Below, piece after piece: positions 46,563 through 55,652 of a stretch of DNA of 64,000 nt. Each line of letters starts with the position of its first letter. Positions within the stretch are counted from its first letter, which is position 1. Both the position numbers and the translations under genes were made by a program. The notes beneath the pieces are model-generated. The model saw only the letters and a list, made by a program, of their open reading frames with translations. It searched no databases and was not told where the DNA came from. This DNA comes from Bifidobacterium callitrichos DSM 23973 (GTDB taxonomy: Bacteria > Actinomycetota > Actinomycetes > Actinomycetales > Bifidobacteriaceae). The stretch lies in assembly GCF_000741175.1 (NCBI RefSeq), contig NZ_JGYS01000007.1:62001-126000 (forward strand), given 5' to 3'.

Positions 46563-48050
46563 GTGAACGAGCCGGAAGAGGGCCAGCAGGACGGCCTGAC
46601 CGTAATGGATCTGTTGATGGCGGTCAGGAAGCACCTGATTACCGCCATCGTGACGTTGGTGATCGTGGTCGCCGCCGTGGCGGGTTATACGTTCACCCGC
46701 ACTCCGCAGTACACGGCGACTTCGGAACTGCTGGCCACATATCGTACGTCGGCGAGCAGCAACAACGGCGGTGCAGGCAGTGAGCTTAATTCAGGTGCGA
46801 ACTATCTGACGAGCCAGATCCAGACCTATCCGCAGCTGGTGAAGACCGAGTCCGTGCTTCAGCCGGTGATCGACGATCTGGGTCTCAACACCACGGTGAC
46901 GGAACTGGCCAAGACCGTGACCGCCTCGAACCCGACCGACACGATGCTCGTGGACATCTCCGTGCAGAACGACAATCCGAAGGATGCCTCGAACATCGCC
47001 AACGCGGTGGCCAAGAGCCTCAAGGAGCAGGTGACCTCCACGCTGTACAGCGATGAGGGCGATAAGATCGTTTCTCCGGTGAACCTGACTGTCGTCCAGC
47101 AGGCGTATGCGCCGGCTTCTCCGAGCTCTCCGAACATCAAGCTGTATCTGGCCGTCGGCGTATTCGGCGGCCTCATCCTCGGTATCGTCGCCGCGCTGAT
47201 CAAGGATCTCATGGATACCCGTGTTCGTCAGGATTCCGACGTGACCGCCATCGTGGATGCGCCGGTGCTTGGTGGTTTGACCCGTAATGATGCCTACGAT
47301 GACAAGGCTCCGGTGATCATTGCCCACCCGGCCTCACGCGAGGCCGAGGAGGTTCGTCGACTGCGCACGAACGTCGCGTTCGTGCTGCCTGACGAGAAGT
47401 TCTCGAACGTGATCGTGGTGACGTCTGCTGGCCCCGCCGAGGGCAAGACCACGACGAGCGTGAATCTGGCAACCGCATTCGCCGAGAACGGTAGCAAGGT
47501 ACTGCTGATCGATGCGGATGTGCGCAATCCCTCGGTGAGTAAGAAGCTCGACATTGAGGGCACAGTTGGTCTGACTCACCTGATCACGAACCGCGTGTCC
47601 TCCCAGGATGCGATCCAGCGCTACTGGAAGCCGAACTTCCACGTGCTGCCCGCTGGCAAGCAGAACCTGAACCCGAGCATTCTGCTCAACTCCCGTGCGA
47701 TGAAGGCGCTGATCGTGCAGGTGGCCGGAGCGTACGATTACGTGATCATCGACACCGCCCCCATGCAGGTCGCCAACGATGCTGCCGTCTTTGCCAAGGA
47801 TGGTCCGGAACTACTGCTGGTGGCTGGAGTCGGCGTGACCGAGAAAAAGCAGTTGAAGCAGACCGAGCAGGAGCTCGAAACCCTCAACATCAAGGCCGCC
47901 GGAGTGGCGATGAACTACGTCGAGGCCGAAAAGCCGCAGAAGAGCGGCTATTACTACTACGGTGACGACGCGGACGGCAAGGGCAAGAAGAGCCAGCACG
48001 GTAGCGCCAAGAGCGATGCCCAGACGAAGGCCGACGACAAGAACTCCTGA
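46563..48050 (+). CDS. Fused Wzz-type chain-length regulator and BY tyrosine kinase
   Basis: A membrane protein that controls EPS chain length. Residues 1-240 are a Wzz domain with helices near 25-45 and 197-217; residues 260-455 are a bacterial tyrosine kinase. Walker A is SAGPAEGKTTT (288-298), Walker A' is LLIDADVRNP (near 314) and Walker B is VIIDTAPM (near 393). The C-terminal tail has a Tyr cluster (SGYYYYGDD), the usual autophosphorylation site. In many Gram-positive bacteria the two parts are separate proteins (CpsC and CpsD); here they are fused. The GTG start follows GGAGCAGGG. No cognate phosphatase is seen in the window. Confidence 0.92.
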   Translation: MNEPEEGQQDGLTVMDLLMAVRKHLITAIVTLVIVVAAVAGYTFTRTPQYTATSELLATYRTSASSNNGGAGSELNSGANYLTSQIQTYPQLVKTESVLQPVIDDLGLNTTVTELAKTVTASNPTDTMLVDISVQNDNPKDASNIANAVAKSLKEQVTSTLYSDEGDKIVSPVNLTVVQQAYAPASPSSPNIKLYLAVGVFGGLILGIVAALIKDLMDTRVRQDSDVTAIVDAPVLGGLTRNDAYDDKAPVIIAHPASREAEEVRRLRTNVAFVLPDEKFSNVIVVTSAGPAEGKTTTSVNLATAFAENGSKVLLIDADVRNPSVSKKLDIEGTVGLTHLITNRVSSQDAIQRYWKPNFHVLPAGKQNLNPSILLNSRAMKALIVQVAGAYDYVIIDTAPMQVANDAAVFAKDGPELLLVAGVGVTEKKQLKQTEQELETLNIKAAGVAMNYVEAEKPQKSGYYYYGDDADGKGKKSQHGSAKSDAQTKADDKNS

Positions 48051-48100
48051 TTCCCTGTTCGTGCCATAGGCCTGCTTAAGGCTCTTCCGTGATAGTACTG

Positions 48101-48146
48101 TGATGTTGCTGCGCTGCCACCCATATGTGACAGCGCAGCAACATCA
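48101..48146 (+). terminator. Strong hairpin after the Wzz/kinase gene
   Basis: TGATGTTGCTGCGCTG (48101-48116) pairs perfectly with CAGCGCAGCAACATCA (48131-48146) around a 14-base loop. It may end the first EPS transcript, with the downstream genes using their own promoters. Confidence 0.75.
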
Positions 48147-48335
48147 TCGTATGTATGGCGCCGGCGATACGTATACGCACCTTCTTGATACGTTGACCAG
48201 TTGATCTTGCTCAATGCTGAAGTTCGATTAGCTGCACGCGTCCGTGGCGTGTATGCGTATACGATGGAGATACACGGATTCGTAGGGAACCTGTGGGAGC
48301 AGGAGTGCAACCGCAACCTGAGAGGAGGCGCTTTC

Positions 48336-48638
48336 ATGGATTTCAGCGAGTTTGATGCTTTGCCGCTGAGGGGCGAGCATGTGATCGTGCTGGATGAGCC
48401 CTATCATGGAGGTATCCGTGACATGCCTCGTTTGGAGGATGTGTCTCGCATCGTCGGCGGTTGTTTGAACGAGAGCGGGTGGTCTGCCGCGAAGGTCGCC
48501 GATCGAGCATGTGTCTCTGCTTCGGTGGTCGAGAACATGACGGACGGTCATCCAGTTCCGTTGGCCGAAGCGATGCGCGTGTTCGACGTGGTGGGTGTTA
48601 AACCCGTGCGCGTGCCAGCTGAGTATCTGGAGGCATGA
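48336..48638 (+). CDS. HipB-like/XRE helix-turn-helix antitoxin (100 aa)
   Basis: A small DNA-binding protein with a C-terminal HTH (LEDVSRIVGGCLNESGWSAA, then KVADRACVSASVVENMTDGH). It is preceded by AGAGGAGG and followed, with an ATGA overlap, by a broken HipA-like gene, the classic hipBA order. It starts at 48336; the frame extends upstream without support. It is probably an orphaned antitoxin. Confidence 0.75.
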   Translation: MDFSEFDALPLRGEHVIVLDEPYHGGIRDMPRLEDVSRIVGGCLNESGWSAAKVADRACVSASVVENMTDGHPVPLAEAMRVFDVVGVKPVRVPAEYLEA

Positions 48639-49320
48639 TGCGTCACCGTGAAGTCCTACATGTATGGAATGGAGGTCGTCATGTGGGCGAATTCTCCCGG
48701 AGAAGGACCGATTCCGACGTAGATTTCCGTTATGATTCGGATGAGTCTACTTCCGGCGGTGTCGGTGTGCCGATCAGTCTTAGCCTTCCTGTGAGCGGTG
48801 TATCGTCCCGGCGTGCACCCAAGGCGTTTCTGGAGAACATGCTTCCTGCTGATCCGAGTGCTAGACGAAGAATTCGATTGTCTTTACTCCTAGTAGATTC
48901 CAGTTCTCGCCTATGTATGATCTGACATCGACGAGAACTTGGCCTCAGCTCGATCAAGAGCTGTCGATGTCCATCAATGGGGTCCAATACGCGGATTGGC
49001 TGACTCCGTCCGATTGGGCTTCATTTGCCAGAGCCGCTGGTTTGGATGAGGAAAGGGTCGTCCACATCGCACGTGTCGTTGCACATCTAGTTTTGACGTA
49101 TGCCGATCAGGCGATACATGACGTTCCTGCGACTCAGCGTGATGCCATGCTGCGAGGGATCGTCAAGTCAAACGCTAATATTGAGCCGCTTGATGAGTCA
49201 CTTGAGGATATTGGAGCGGACTCATCTGTCTCTGCTGGCTACAAACGCGAGGACAGCGACGTATGGGTACAGCCCTATGTTCGTGGAGACCATCACATCT
49301 CCGGATACTGGCGTAGGTGA
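48635..49320 (+). pseudogene. HipA-like kinase, degraded
   Basis: Two reading-frame pieces match opposite ends of HipA. The first (48635-48925) has the N-terminal HipA domain (HVWNGGRHVGEFSRR; PISLSLPVSG; RAPKAFLENMLPADPSARRR). The second, readable from about 48865 and opening at ATG 48913, matches the C-terminal part (SPMYDLTSTRTWPQLDQELS, then MSINGVQYADWL; RVVHIARVVAHLV). The pieces are in different frames and the central ATP-binding and catalytic region (~190 residues in intact HipA) is missing. The gene is therefore a deletion remnant. Confidence 0.8.
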
Positions 49321-49534
49321 AGTTGACTTCAGATGTGGTCTGAGCTATTGGTGACCCCCCGTTGTTACCCCCGTCGGGTTATACTGGTGCATGATTTGTT
49401 GCGAGGTACGGATCCCCTCGGGGAGACGTAGCGCAGGCAGGAGGAGAGACAGTGAAGAAGAGCCGTATGGTCGATAATGGCTGTTATGCCGGTTCTGCAG
49501 TTCGCTGATTGCTGCGGTTTGTCTGGAGTCTGCA

Positions 49535-50674
49535 ATGCGTATTGCAATGATAGGGCATAAGCGTATTCCTTCGCGCGAGGGCGGCATTGAGATCGTGGTC
49601 GAGGAGTTGGCGACCCGTATGGCCGCGCGCGGAGAGCAGGTGGTGGCGTACAACCGCAAGGGCCACAACGTTGCCGGTGAACGCTTCGACAATGAGTCCA
49701 ACAAGAACGACAAGCCGTTCACGTACAAGGGCGTGAAGGTCATCCCCGTCACCACGATCGATGCGAAGGGTCTGGCCGCGCTCACCTCCTCGTTCTTCGC
49801 GACGATCAAGGCCATCAAGGCCCACCCCGATGTGATCCATTACCATGCGGAGGGCCCGTGCGTTCCCTTGCGCTTGGCACACTGGGCAGGCATCCGCACC
49901 GTCGCTACGATCCACGGTCTTGACTGGCAACGTGCCAAGTGGGGCAGGTTCGCCTCCACCTATCTGAAGCTGGGCGAGCGCACCGCCGCGACGTGTGCGG
50001 ACGAGGTGATCGTCCTGAGCCGTAACGTCCAGCAGTATTTCAAGGACATGTATGGTCGCGATGTCCGATTCATTCCAAACGGCATCGAGCGCAATACGTC
50101 CGTGCCTGCGGATGAGATCACGCGCAAGCACGGTCTTAAGAAGGACGGCTACATTCTGTTCCTCGGCCGTATCGTACCGGAGAAGGGCGTGCATTACCTG
50201 ATCGAGGCGTTCAAGCGTCTCGATACGGACAAGAAGCTCGTCATCGCAGGTGGTTCCTCCGATTCCTCCGAGTACTACGACACGATCAAGGCCGCCGCGC
50301 AAGCAGATCCGCGTATCGTCCTGACTGGGTTCACGGAAGGCCAGGAACTAGCAGAACTGTACTCGAACGCCTACGTGTATGTGCTCCCAAGCGATCTTGA
50401 GGGCATGCCGATGAGTCTGCTGGAGGCGATGAGCTACGGCAACTGCTGCCTGACTTCCGACATCCCCGAATGCGCCGAGGTGCTTGAGGACCATGGTGTG
50501 ACGTTCCGCAAGGGGGACGTCGACGATCTTACCGACAAGCTCAATGCGTTGCTCAACGACTCCTCTCGAGTGAAATCACTCAAGGCCACGGCCGCCGACT
50601 ACATCACCGCCAAGTACAGCTGGGACAGGGTCGTCGACCGGACGCTCGCTCTCTACCACGGGGAGGCGGCCTGA
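49535..50674 (+). CDS. Glycosyltransferase family 4 (DUF1972/rhamnosyltransferase-like)
   Basis: A 379-residue GT-B enzyme of the EPS cluster. The N-terminus (IAMIGHKRIPSREGGIEIVV) is typical of GT4 with a DUF1972-like donor/acceptor half; the C-terminal half has the GT4 motif (ILFLGRIVPEKGVHYLIEAF; SDLEGMPMSLLEAMSYG with the E-x7-E type motif). It could add the second sugar to the lipid-linked unit. The ribosome site is weak (CTGGAG). The stop overlaps the next start by one base (TGATG). Confidence 0.9.
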   Translation: MRIAMIGHKRIPSREGGIEIVVEELATRMAARGEQVVAYNRKGHNVAGERFDNESNKNDKPFTYKGVKVIPVTTIDAKGLAALTSSFFATIKAIKAHPDVIHYHAEGPCVPLRLAHWAGIRTVATIHGLDWQRAKWGRFASTYLKLGERTAATCADEVIVLSRNVQQYFKDMYGRDVRFIPNGIERNTSVPADEITRKHGLKKDGYILFLGRIVPEKGVHYLIEAFKRLDTDKKLVIAGGSSDSSEYYDTIKAAAQADPRIVLTGFTEGQELAELYSNAYVYVLPSDLEGMPMSLLEAMSYGNCCLTSDIPECAEVLEDHGVTFRKGDVDDLTDKLNALLNDSSRVKSLKATAADYITAKYSWDRVVDRTLALYHGEAA

Positions 50675-52011
50675 TGAGGATTCTGCTCGTCAACAAGTAC
50701 TTCTACCGCAAGGGTGGCGCAGAGACCTACTTCTTCGCGCTGGCCGAAGGCTTGAAGGCGCTCGGCCACGAGGTCGCGTTTTTCTCGATGCAGCATCCGA
50801 ACAACGAGCCGAGCTACTGGAGCAAGTACTTCGTGTCCGAAAAGGACTACGTGGGCAAGATCTCCGCGTTCCAGCAGGCGAAGGAAGCGGCCACGCTCAT
50901 CTACTCGTTCGAGTCGAAGCGCAAGTTCGAGGCGCTGCTTGAGGAGTTCAAGCCGGACGTGATCCACTTGAACAACGTCCACCGTCAGTTGACGCTGTCG
51001 ATTTTAGATGCACCGTACCTGAAGAATCATCATGTGCCGGTGGTGTACACGGCGCACGACTACATCCTGCTGTGCCCCGCATACACGATGGTGGATGGTG
51101 CCGGCAACGTGTGTGACGACTGCCTCGACCGTCACTTCATTCATGCGGTGAAGAAGACCTGTGTGAAGGGGTCGAAGGCCAAGAGCGGTCTCGCGTTCCT
51201 GGAGGCCGAGTTCCTCAAGTACCACCACAGCTACGACAAGATCGACAGGATCATCGCGCCGAGCGAGTTCATGAAGAAGAAGCTCGATGAGGGCGGATAT
51301 AAGGGCCGTACCATCGCGATGCAGAACTTCCTGACCGAAAGCCAGATGGCCATGGCTAGGAAGGTCACGAATACGGATAAGTTCAACATGGTTGAACCGT
51401 ATTTCCTCTTCTTCGGCAGGCTCTCCAAGGAGAAGGGCATCCTCACGCTCGTGCGCGCATTCCTTGATGCTGCAGACAAGTCTCTTCCCGAGGATTGGAC
51501 GTTGCACATCGTGGGCGACGGACCGGAACGGGAAACCATCAAGGATCTCATCAAGCAGGCGGGCGACGAGGCGGAGCATCGCATCAGTCTGCTTGGTTAC
51601 AAAACCGGCGAGGACCTGCAGCGTGAGGTCGGCAGCGCCCGTTTCAGTGTGCTGTGCTCCGAATGGCGCGAGAATATGCCGTACTCCGGTCTTGAGTCCT
51701 TGGCCGCGCAGACCCCGGTGATCGGCGCGAACATCGGAGGCATCCCCGAACTTGTGATGGAAGGTGAGACTGGTTTCAGGTTTGAGAGCGGAAACCAAGT
51801 TGACTTGTCGCGTGTGTTGGCAATTGCGTCACAGGTGGATGCAGCGCGTTACGTAACAATGCAGCAAGCGTGCGACCACTATGTGGAGGAGCGTTGCCGA
51901 CAGAACATATACGTGCAGCAGTTGGAGGATATCTATCGGGACATCCATCATGCCGATGCCATCACTGTGGTTCCTTGTGAGGGGAATGAATCAACGCGAA
52001 TTGCCGTCTAG
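50674..52011 (+). CDS. Glycosyltransferase family 4
   Basis: A 445-residue GT-B glycosyltransferase. The N-terminus (LLVNKYFYRKGGAETYFFAL) and nucleotide-sugar motif (YFLFFGRLSKEKGILTLVRA; PYSGLESLAAQTPVIGANIG) are typical. The central region has a conserved Cys cluster (LLCPAYTMVDGAGNVCDDCL) common in this group. It is coupled to the previous GT4 gene; the acceptor and donor sugars are unknown. Confidence 0.92.
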   Translation: MRILLVNKYFYRKGGAETYFFALAEGLKALGHEVAFFSMQHPNNEPSYWSKYFVSEKDYVGKISAFQQAKEAATLIYSFESKRKFEALLEEFKPDVIHLNNVHRQLTLSILDAPYLKNHHVPVVYTAHDYILLCPAYTMVDGAGNVCDDCLDRHFIHAVKKTCVKGSKAKSGLAFLEAEFLKYHHSYDKIDRIIAPSEFMKKKLDEGGYKGRTIAMQNFLTESQMAMARKVTNTDKFNMVEPYFLFFGRLSKEKGILTLVRAFLDAADKSLPEDWTLHIVGDGPERETIKDLIKQAGDEAEHRISLLGYKTGEDLQREVGSARFSVLCSEWRENMPYSGLESLAAQTPVIGANIGGIPELVMEGETGFRFESGNQVDLSRVLAIASQVDAARYVTMQQACDHYVEERCRQNIYVQQLEDIYRDIHHADAITVVPCEGNESTRIAV

Positions 52012-52056
52012 GCGTGCAGAAGAATAGAAGTAGAGGAAGAGGGAGCGAGGATAGAT

Positions 52057-53070
52057 ATGGTTGCCGGTCATTCAAGTATCAAGCGCATCGTCCACCGTAT
52101 TGGTGAGGAGTGTCGTTCCACAGCGGAGATAGCTCGACTGACGTCATGGCCGGAGGCGATGGAGACCTTCATGGCCAAAGTGGATATTCAGGTGATGAAC
52201 CGCAACGGGTTCAAGGAGCCTCCGGCGGTGCGCAAGCGCCTAGTGCGTAAGCATGAGATCCTTATGAAGTACTTCGAGAAGCGCTATGGCCGCTTCGCCG
52301 ACAAGTATGACTTCCATGCACCTATGCCGCAGAGCGACCCCGCTCTTGAGGGCAAGATCTGGATGTGCTGGTGGCAGGGCCTTGATCAGGCTCCCGAGAT
52401 CGTCAAACGGTGCGTGGAATCCATCAAGCGGAACGCCGGCGACCGCGAAGTCATCATCATCACCGACGAGAACTACGAACGCTACGTGCATATCCCCCAA
52501 TGGGTGAAGGAGAAGCAGAAAGCCGGCATCATCACGAGGACAAACCTTTCCGACCTGCTGCGGCTGTCTTTGCTCGCGGAGCACGGTGGTCTGTGGCTGG
52601 ATTCCACGTTCTTCTGCACCGGTCCGCTCGAACAGATGACGTTCGATGAGCCCGTTTGGTCGATCAAACGCCCGGATTACCTGCATTGTTCCATCGCGCA
52701 AGGGTATTTCGCGGGGTATTCGCTGCAATGCGATGTGGATCATCGTTGGATGTTCCGTGCTATCCGTGACTTCTTCCTCGAATATTGGAAGACGAACGAT
52801 TTCATGGTGGACTATCTAATGGTCGATTATATGATCGTCATGGCGCAACGCCATTGCGTCGAGATCGCCGATACGTTCCGAAACATCAGGCCGAACAATC
52901 CGCGATGCGACGATCTCTACAAGATGCTGGGAGATCCGTACGACGCCGAACAGTGGAAGGCGTTGACGGCGCAGACATCCCTGTTCAAGCTGACCTGGAA
53001 GCAGAACTTCCCTGTCGAGGCAAACGGAGGAAAGACCTTCTATGGCAAATTGATCGATGGTAGTCTGTAA
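52057..53070 (+). CDS. Capsular polysaccharide synthesis glycosyltransferase (Caps_synth/GT32-like)
   Basis: A 337-residue enzyme with the Caps_synth layout: KIWMCWWQGLDQAPEIVKRC, then a nucleotide-binding stretch (IITDENYERYVHIPQWVKEK) and the LxD motif (EHGGLWLDSTFFC, near 182) that would hold the metal and sugar nucleotide. It would add one sugar of the repeat unit. GAGGATAGAT precedes the start. Codon use is still close to the host average, unlike the genes after 54.3 kb. Confidence 0.88.
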   Translation: MVAGHSSIKRIVHRIGEECRSTAEIARLTSWPEAMETFMAKVDIQVMNRNGFKEPPAVRKRLVRKHEILMKYFEKRYGRFADKYDFHAPMPQSDPALEGKIWMCWWQGLDQAPEIVKRCVESIKRNAGDREVIIITDENYERYVHIPQWVKEKQKAGIITRTNLSDLLRLSLLAEHGGLWLDSTFFCTGPLEQMTFDEPVWSIKRPDYLHCSIAQGYFAGYSLQCDVDHRWMFRAIRDFFLEYWKTNDFMVDYLMVDYMIVMAQRHCVEIADTFRNIRPNNPRCDDLYKMLGDPYDAEQWKALTAQTSLFKLTWKQNFPVEANGGKTFYGKLIDGSL

Positions 53071-53155
53071 GGTAGGACCCGTATATGGATAATCCGAAAA
53101 TGAAACTACCACGCTTGTTTAAGCATACCAGCTCTCATAGAGAGGTAATTCAACA

Positions 53156-54220
53156 ATGATAACACCTATGAGATCGTCACGTCCAACCGTATCCGTTGTG
53201 GTCCCTATCTATAACGTAGAACGGTATTTGCGCATATGCGTTGATAGCCTACTGCGACAGACATTGCCTAACATGGAAATCATTCTAGTGGATGACGGCT
53301 CTCCGGATAGTAGCGGACGAATTGCAGATGAGCTTGCGGCCGAGCATGATTGTGTCAAGACTATTCATCAGCAGAATGGAGGACTTGGCCCCGCTCGTAA
53401 TACCGGAATCGAACATGCGTCAGGCGAATACGTCGGTTTCGTGGACTCAGATGACTGGGTCGAACACAGCATGTTCAAAGGGTTATACGATGCAGCGAAG
53501 CGTAGCCACGCGGATATTGTATTCGGCGGCCATAAGGACATAGTCAATGGCAAAGTAAATAACGTCAAGCCTCATCCTCTGGCCGGTATGACGCTGACGG
53601 ATCAAAGTCAAATTCTTGACATTCGCGAAAAGCTATTCGGACATTTGCCAGAAGACGCGGAGGTCGAGGCGTTTCCGATGCGTGTGTGGACTGGCATCTA
53701 CAGGAACGATTTTCTTAAAGAACATCGCCTACGGTTCAAGGCGATTCTTTCCGAGGACACGATCTTCAATCTATCTGCATATCAACAGGCTAAGGTGATT
53801 GCATTTACCGATGGCACCGCATATTGTTATCGTATGGACAACCAGCCTTCGATCATGCGAACGTTTTCTACAAAGAAGTTGAATCAGTATGAGGGTTTCA
53901 TAGATGAACTGTTCCATATAGCTGAACAGGATCCGAGGCGTGAGCGTTGTCTACTTCGTGCAAGGCGCATGGCGATCGATTACTGTCGTTTGTATATCGG
54001 TCTGATTGCTGGTGGTCGATTATCTTGGCGCAAGCAGCTTGTGGAAACAAGACGATTGACCTCAAGTGCAATGTTCCATAAGTATTGTCAGGATTATCCG
54101 TTGAACAAGTTGCCTCGACAACAACGACTGTTCCATGAAGCATTATTGAAAAACAGATTGAACACGGCACTGTTGCTGCTGCATGTGCGACAGCTATTGA
54201 AGAAGAGGATTTGGAAATGA
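53156..54220 (+). CDS. Glycosyltransferase family 2
   Basis: A GT-A enzyme of 354 residues. The opening VSVVVPIYNVERYLRICVDS, the DDGSPDSSG motif and the DSDDW metal-binding motif (97-101) are typical. The C-terminal part has a helical region that may associate with the membrane. AGAGAGG precedes the start. GC content is intermediate, so it lies at the edge of the imported segment. Its stop overlaps a possible 41-codon ORF as ATGA. Confidence 0.92.
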   Translation: MITPMRSSRPTVSVVVPIYNVERYLRICVDSLLRQTLPNMEIILVDDGSPDSSGRIADELAAEHDCVKTIHQQNGGLGPARNTGIEHASGEYVGFVDSDDWVEHSMFKGLYDAAKRSHADIVFGGHKDIVNGKVNNVKPHPLAGMTLTDQSQILDIREKLFGHLPEDAEVEAFPMRVWTGIYRNDFLKEHRLRFKAILSEDTIFNLSAYQQAKVIAFTDGTAYCYRMDNQPSIMRTFSTKKLNQYEGFIDELFHIAEQDPRRERCLLRARRMAIDYCRLYIGLIAGGRLSWRKQLVETRRLTSSAMFHKYCQDYPLNKLPRQQRLFHEALLKNRLNTALLLLHVRQLLKKRIWK

Positions 54221-54342
54221 ACATTGGTCGTGCACATATCAGGTTAATCTCCAAGCGAATTTGTAAGGAGCTTGGCTCTATAGCCGGGTTAGATTGTTTC
54301 ATGTTATGTGCTGACGCGTTGGATACGTTTTTGCGAAAGTGA
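54217..54342 (+). CDS. Possible 41-aa ORF between GT2 and the polymerase
   Basis: ATG 54217 overlaps the GT2 stop (ATGA) and the TGA at 54340-54342 overlaps GTG 54339 of the next gene (GTGA). The translation starts MNIGRAHIRLISKRICKELG and has no known motif. The double overlap suggests coupling, but the length is too short to prove coding. It could be a remnant of a larger gene at the import boundary. Confidence 0.35.
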   Translation: MNIGRAHIRLISKRICKELGSIAGLDCFMLCADALDTFLRK

Positions 54343-54350
54343 CATATAGT

Positions 54351-55643
54351 ATGCATACAAATAGAGAAATTAAGGCAATACGTTCTAAATACCTTCGATC
54401 TATTCTTGCCATTCATTTTAACGCACGATCAGGTGTAATTTTTATATTATTTTACTCTTCGATCATGGAGCTGTTAATTTCTTTCTTGCATGCTCCAACT
54501 TCAATTCGTTATATAAACGACTTTGTTCTATCCGCTGTAGTTATTTCTTTGTGGACAGGATATGCTCATGTTTTTAAGAAACAAAAGGCAAATTTGGTCA
54601 TTTATTCAATTTTTGCCTTATTAGTTTTCGATCTATTCACATCTCTAATTAACTTTGTACAGCCTCAGCTTGTTTTTTGGGCTCTTCGTAATACTTTTAG
54701 AGGAATACTTTATTTCCTATCTGTTGCTGCTGTATTATATATTGATGATATAGCTAAAATTTTTGGTTTTTTATTCTGGCTTCAAATTCCAAATATTTTA
54801 ATTGGGGTTTATCAGTGGCGATTCCTTGATACAGGACTAGGTGATGAGGTCCATGGTATTTTCGCTACTGGTGCTGGTGCTAATATGTTTAGTATTCTTC
54901 TTGTTGCATATTATTTAAATGAATATCTTTCACGGAGAGAGAACCTTGTACGAGTAATTGTCGTGACGGTTTTATCAATTTTTATGGCTGTTATTGGTGA
55001 AGAGAAAACTGCTTTTGTTTATTTAATTGTTGTTTTTATAATTTCTTTGTTGGTGTCTAAATGGTCTTTAAAGACTTTATTGTCGATTTTCATAGTTTGT
55101 ATTCTTGCTTTTGTTATGTTTGATTGGATTGAGACTGTAAGGCCCAGTATGCTAAGCGTTTTTCTTGATATGGAGGGTACTGAGAAGTATTTAAATTCGA
55201 CGTGGTCTAACGCTTATGGGATTCCTCGCATTGGTGCTTTTACATTTATTTCGTCTGTATTTTTCAAGAATGATATTTTTAAAGAGTTATTTGGACTTGG
55301 TTTTGGAAATTGTGAATACTCACAATTAAAGGTTTTTCAATCCGATTTTGCGAAGCAATATATACATCTAGAGTATAGAAATTTTGTTCATCAATGGACA
55401 TTCCTTGAAACTGGATATATTGGTTTCTCGTTATTAATTATATTCTTTTCTTGTATTATTATTTGTTTGATCGCAAAGCGTTTTATTTATAAAAATTCGG
55501 AAAATGCTTCATTTAATGTTACTTCTATCTGTATTGCACTATGTTGTATTGTATCGATGTGGAGTAATAATACTATAAAGTATGATTCGGCTTTTTTGCC
55601 TTATTTTGGTATCGCCTTGGGATTTCTTTCTTCAAGAAAGTAG
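54351..55643 (+). CDS. EPS polymerase-like (Wzy) or O-antigen ligase-like membrane protein
   Basis: An AT-rich gene encoding a ~430-residue membrane protein with about 10-12 helices, a large loop around residues 280-350 and no enzyme motif. In a Wzx/Wzy-type EPS locus with a flippase and a chain-length regulator, the missing polymerase is most likely this gene; Wzy proteins are too diverged for sequence recognition. The start is either ATG 54351 or GTG 54339, which overlaps the upstream ORF stop. GC content is about 30%, far below the genome average, so it is probably acquired. Confidence 0.75.
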   Translation: MHTNREIKAIRSKYLRSILAIHFNARSGVIFILFYSSIMELLISFLHAPTSIRYINDFVLSAVVISLWTGYAHVFKKQKANLVIYSIFALLVFDLFTSLINFVQPQLVFWALRNTFRGILYFLSVAAVLYIDDIAKIFGFLFWLQIPNILIGVYQWRFLDTGLGDEVHGIFATGAGANMFSILLVAYYLNEYLSRRENLVRVIVVTVLSIFMAVIGEEKTAFVYLIVVFIISLLVSKWSLKTLLSIFIVCILAFVMFDWIETVRPSMLSVFLDMEGTEKYLNSTWSNAYGIPRIGAFTFISSVFFKNDIFKELFGLGFGNCEYSQLKVFQSDFAKQYIHLEYRNFVHQWTFLETGYIGFSLLIIFFSCIIICLIAKRFIYKNSENASFNVTSICIALCCIVSMWSNNTIKYDSAFLPYFGIALGFLSSRK

Positions 55644-55652
55644 AGGATAATC

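Noticed and set aside
48201..48335. N-terminal extension of the HipB-like protein
   Set aside because: No ribosome site before 48201; AGAGGAGG lies just before ATG 48336.
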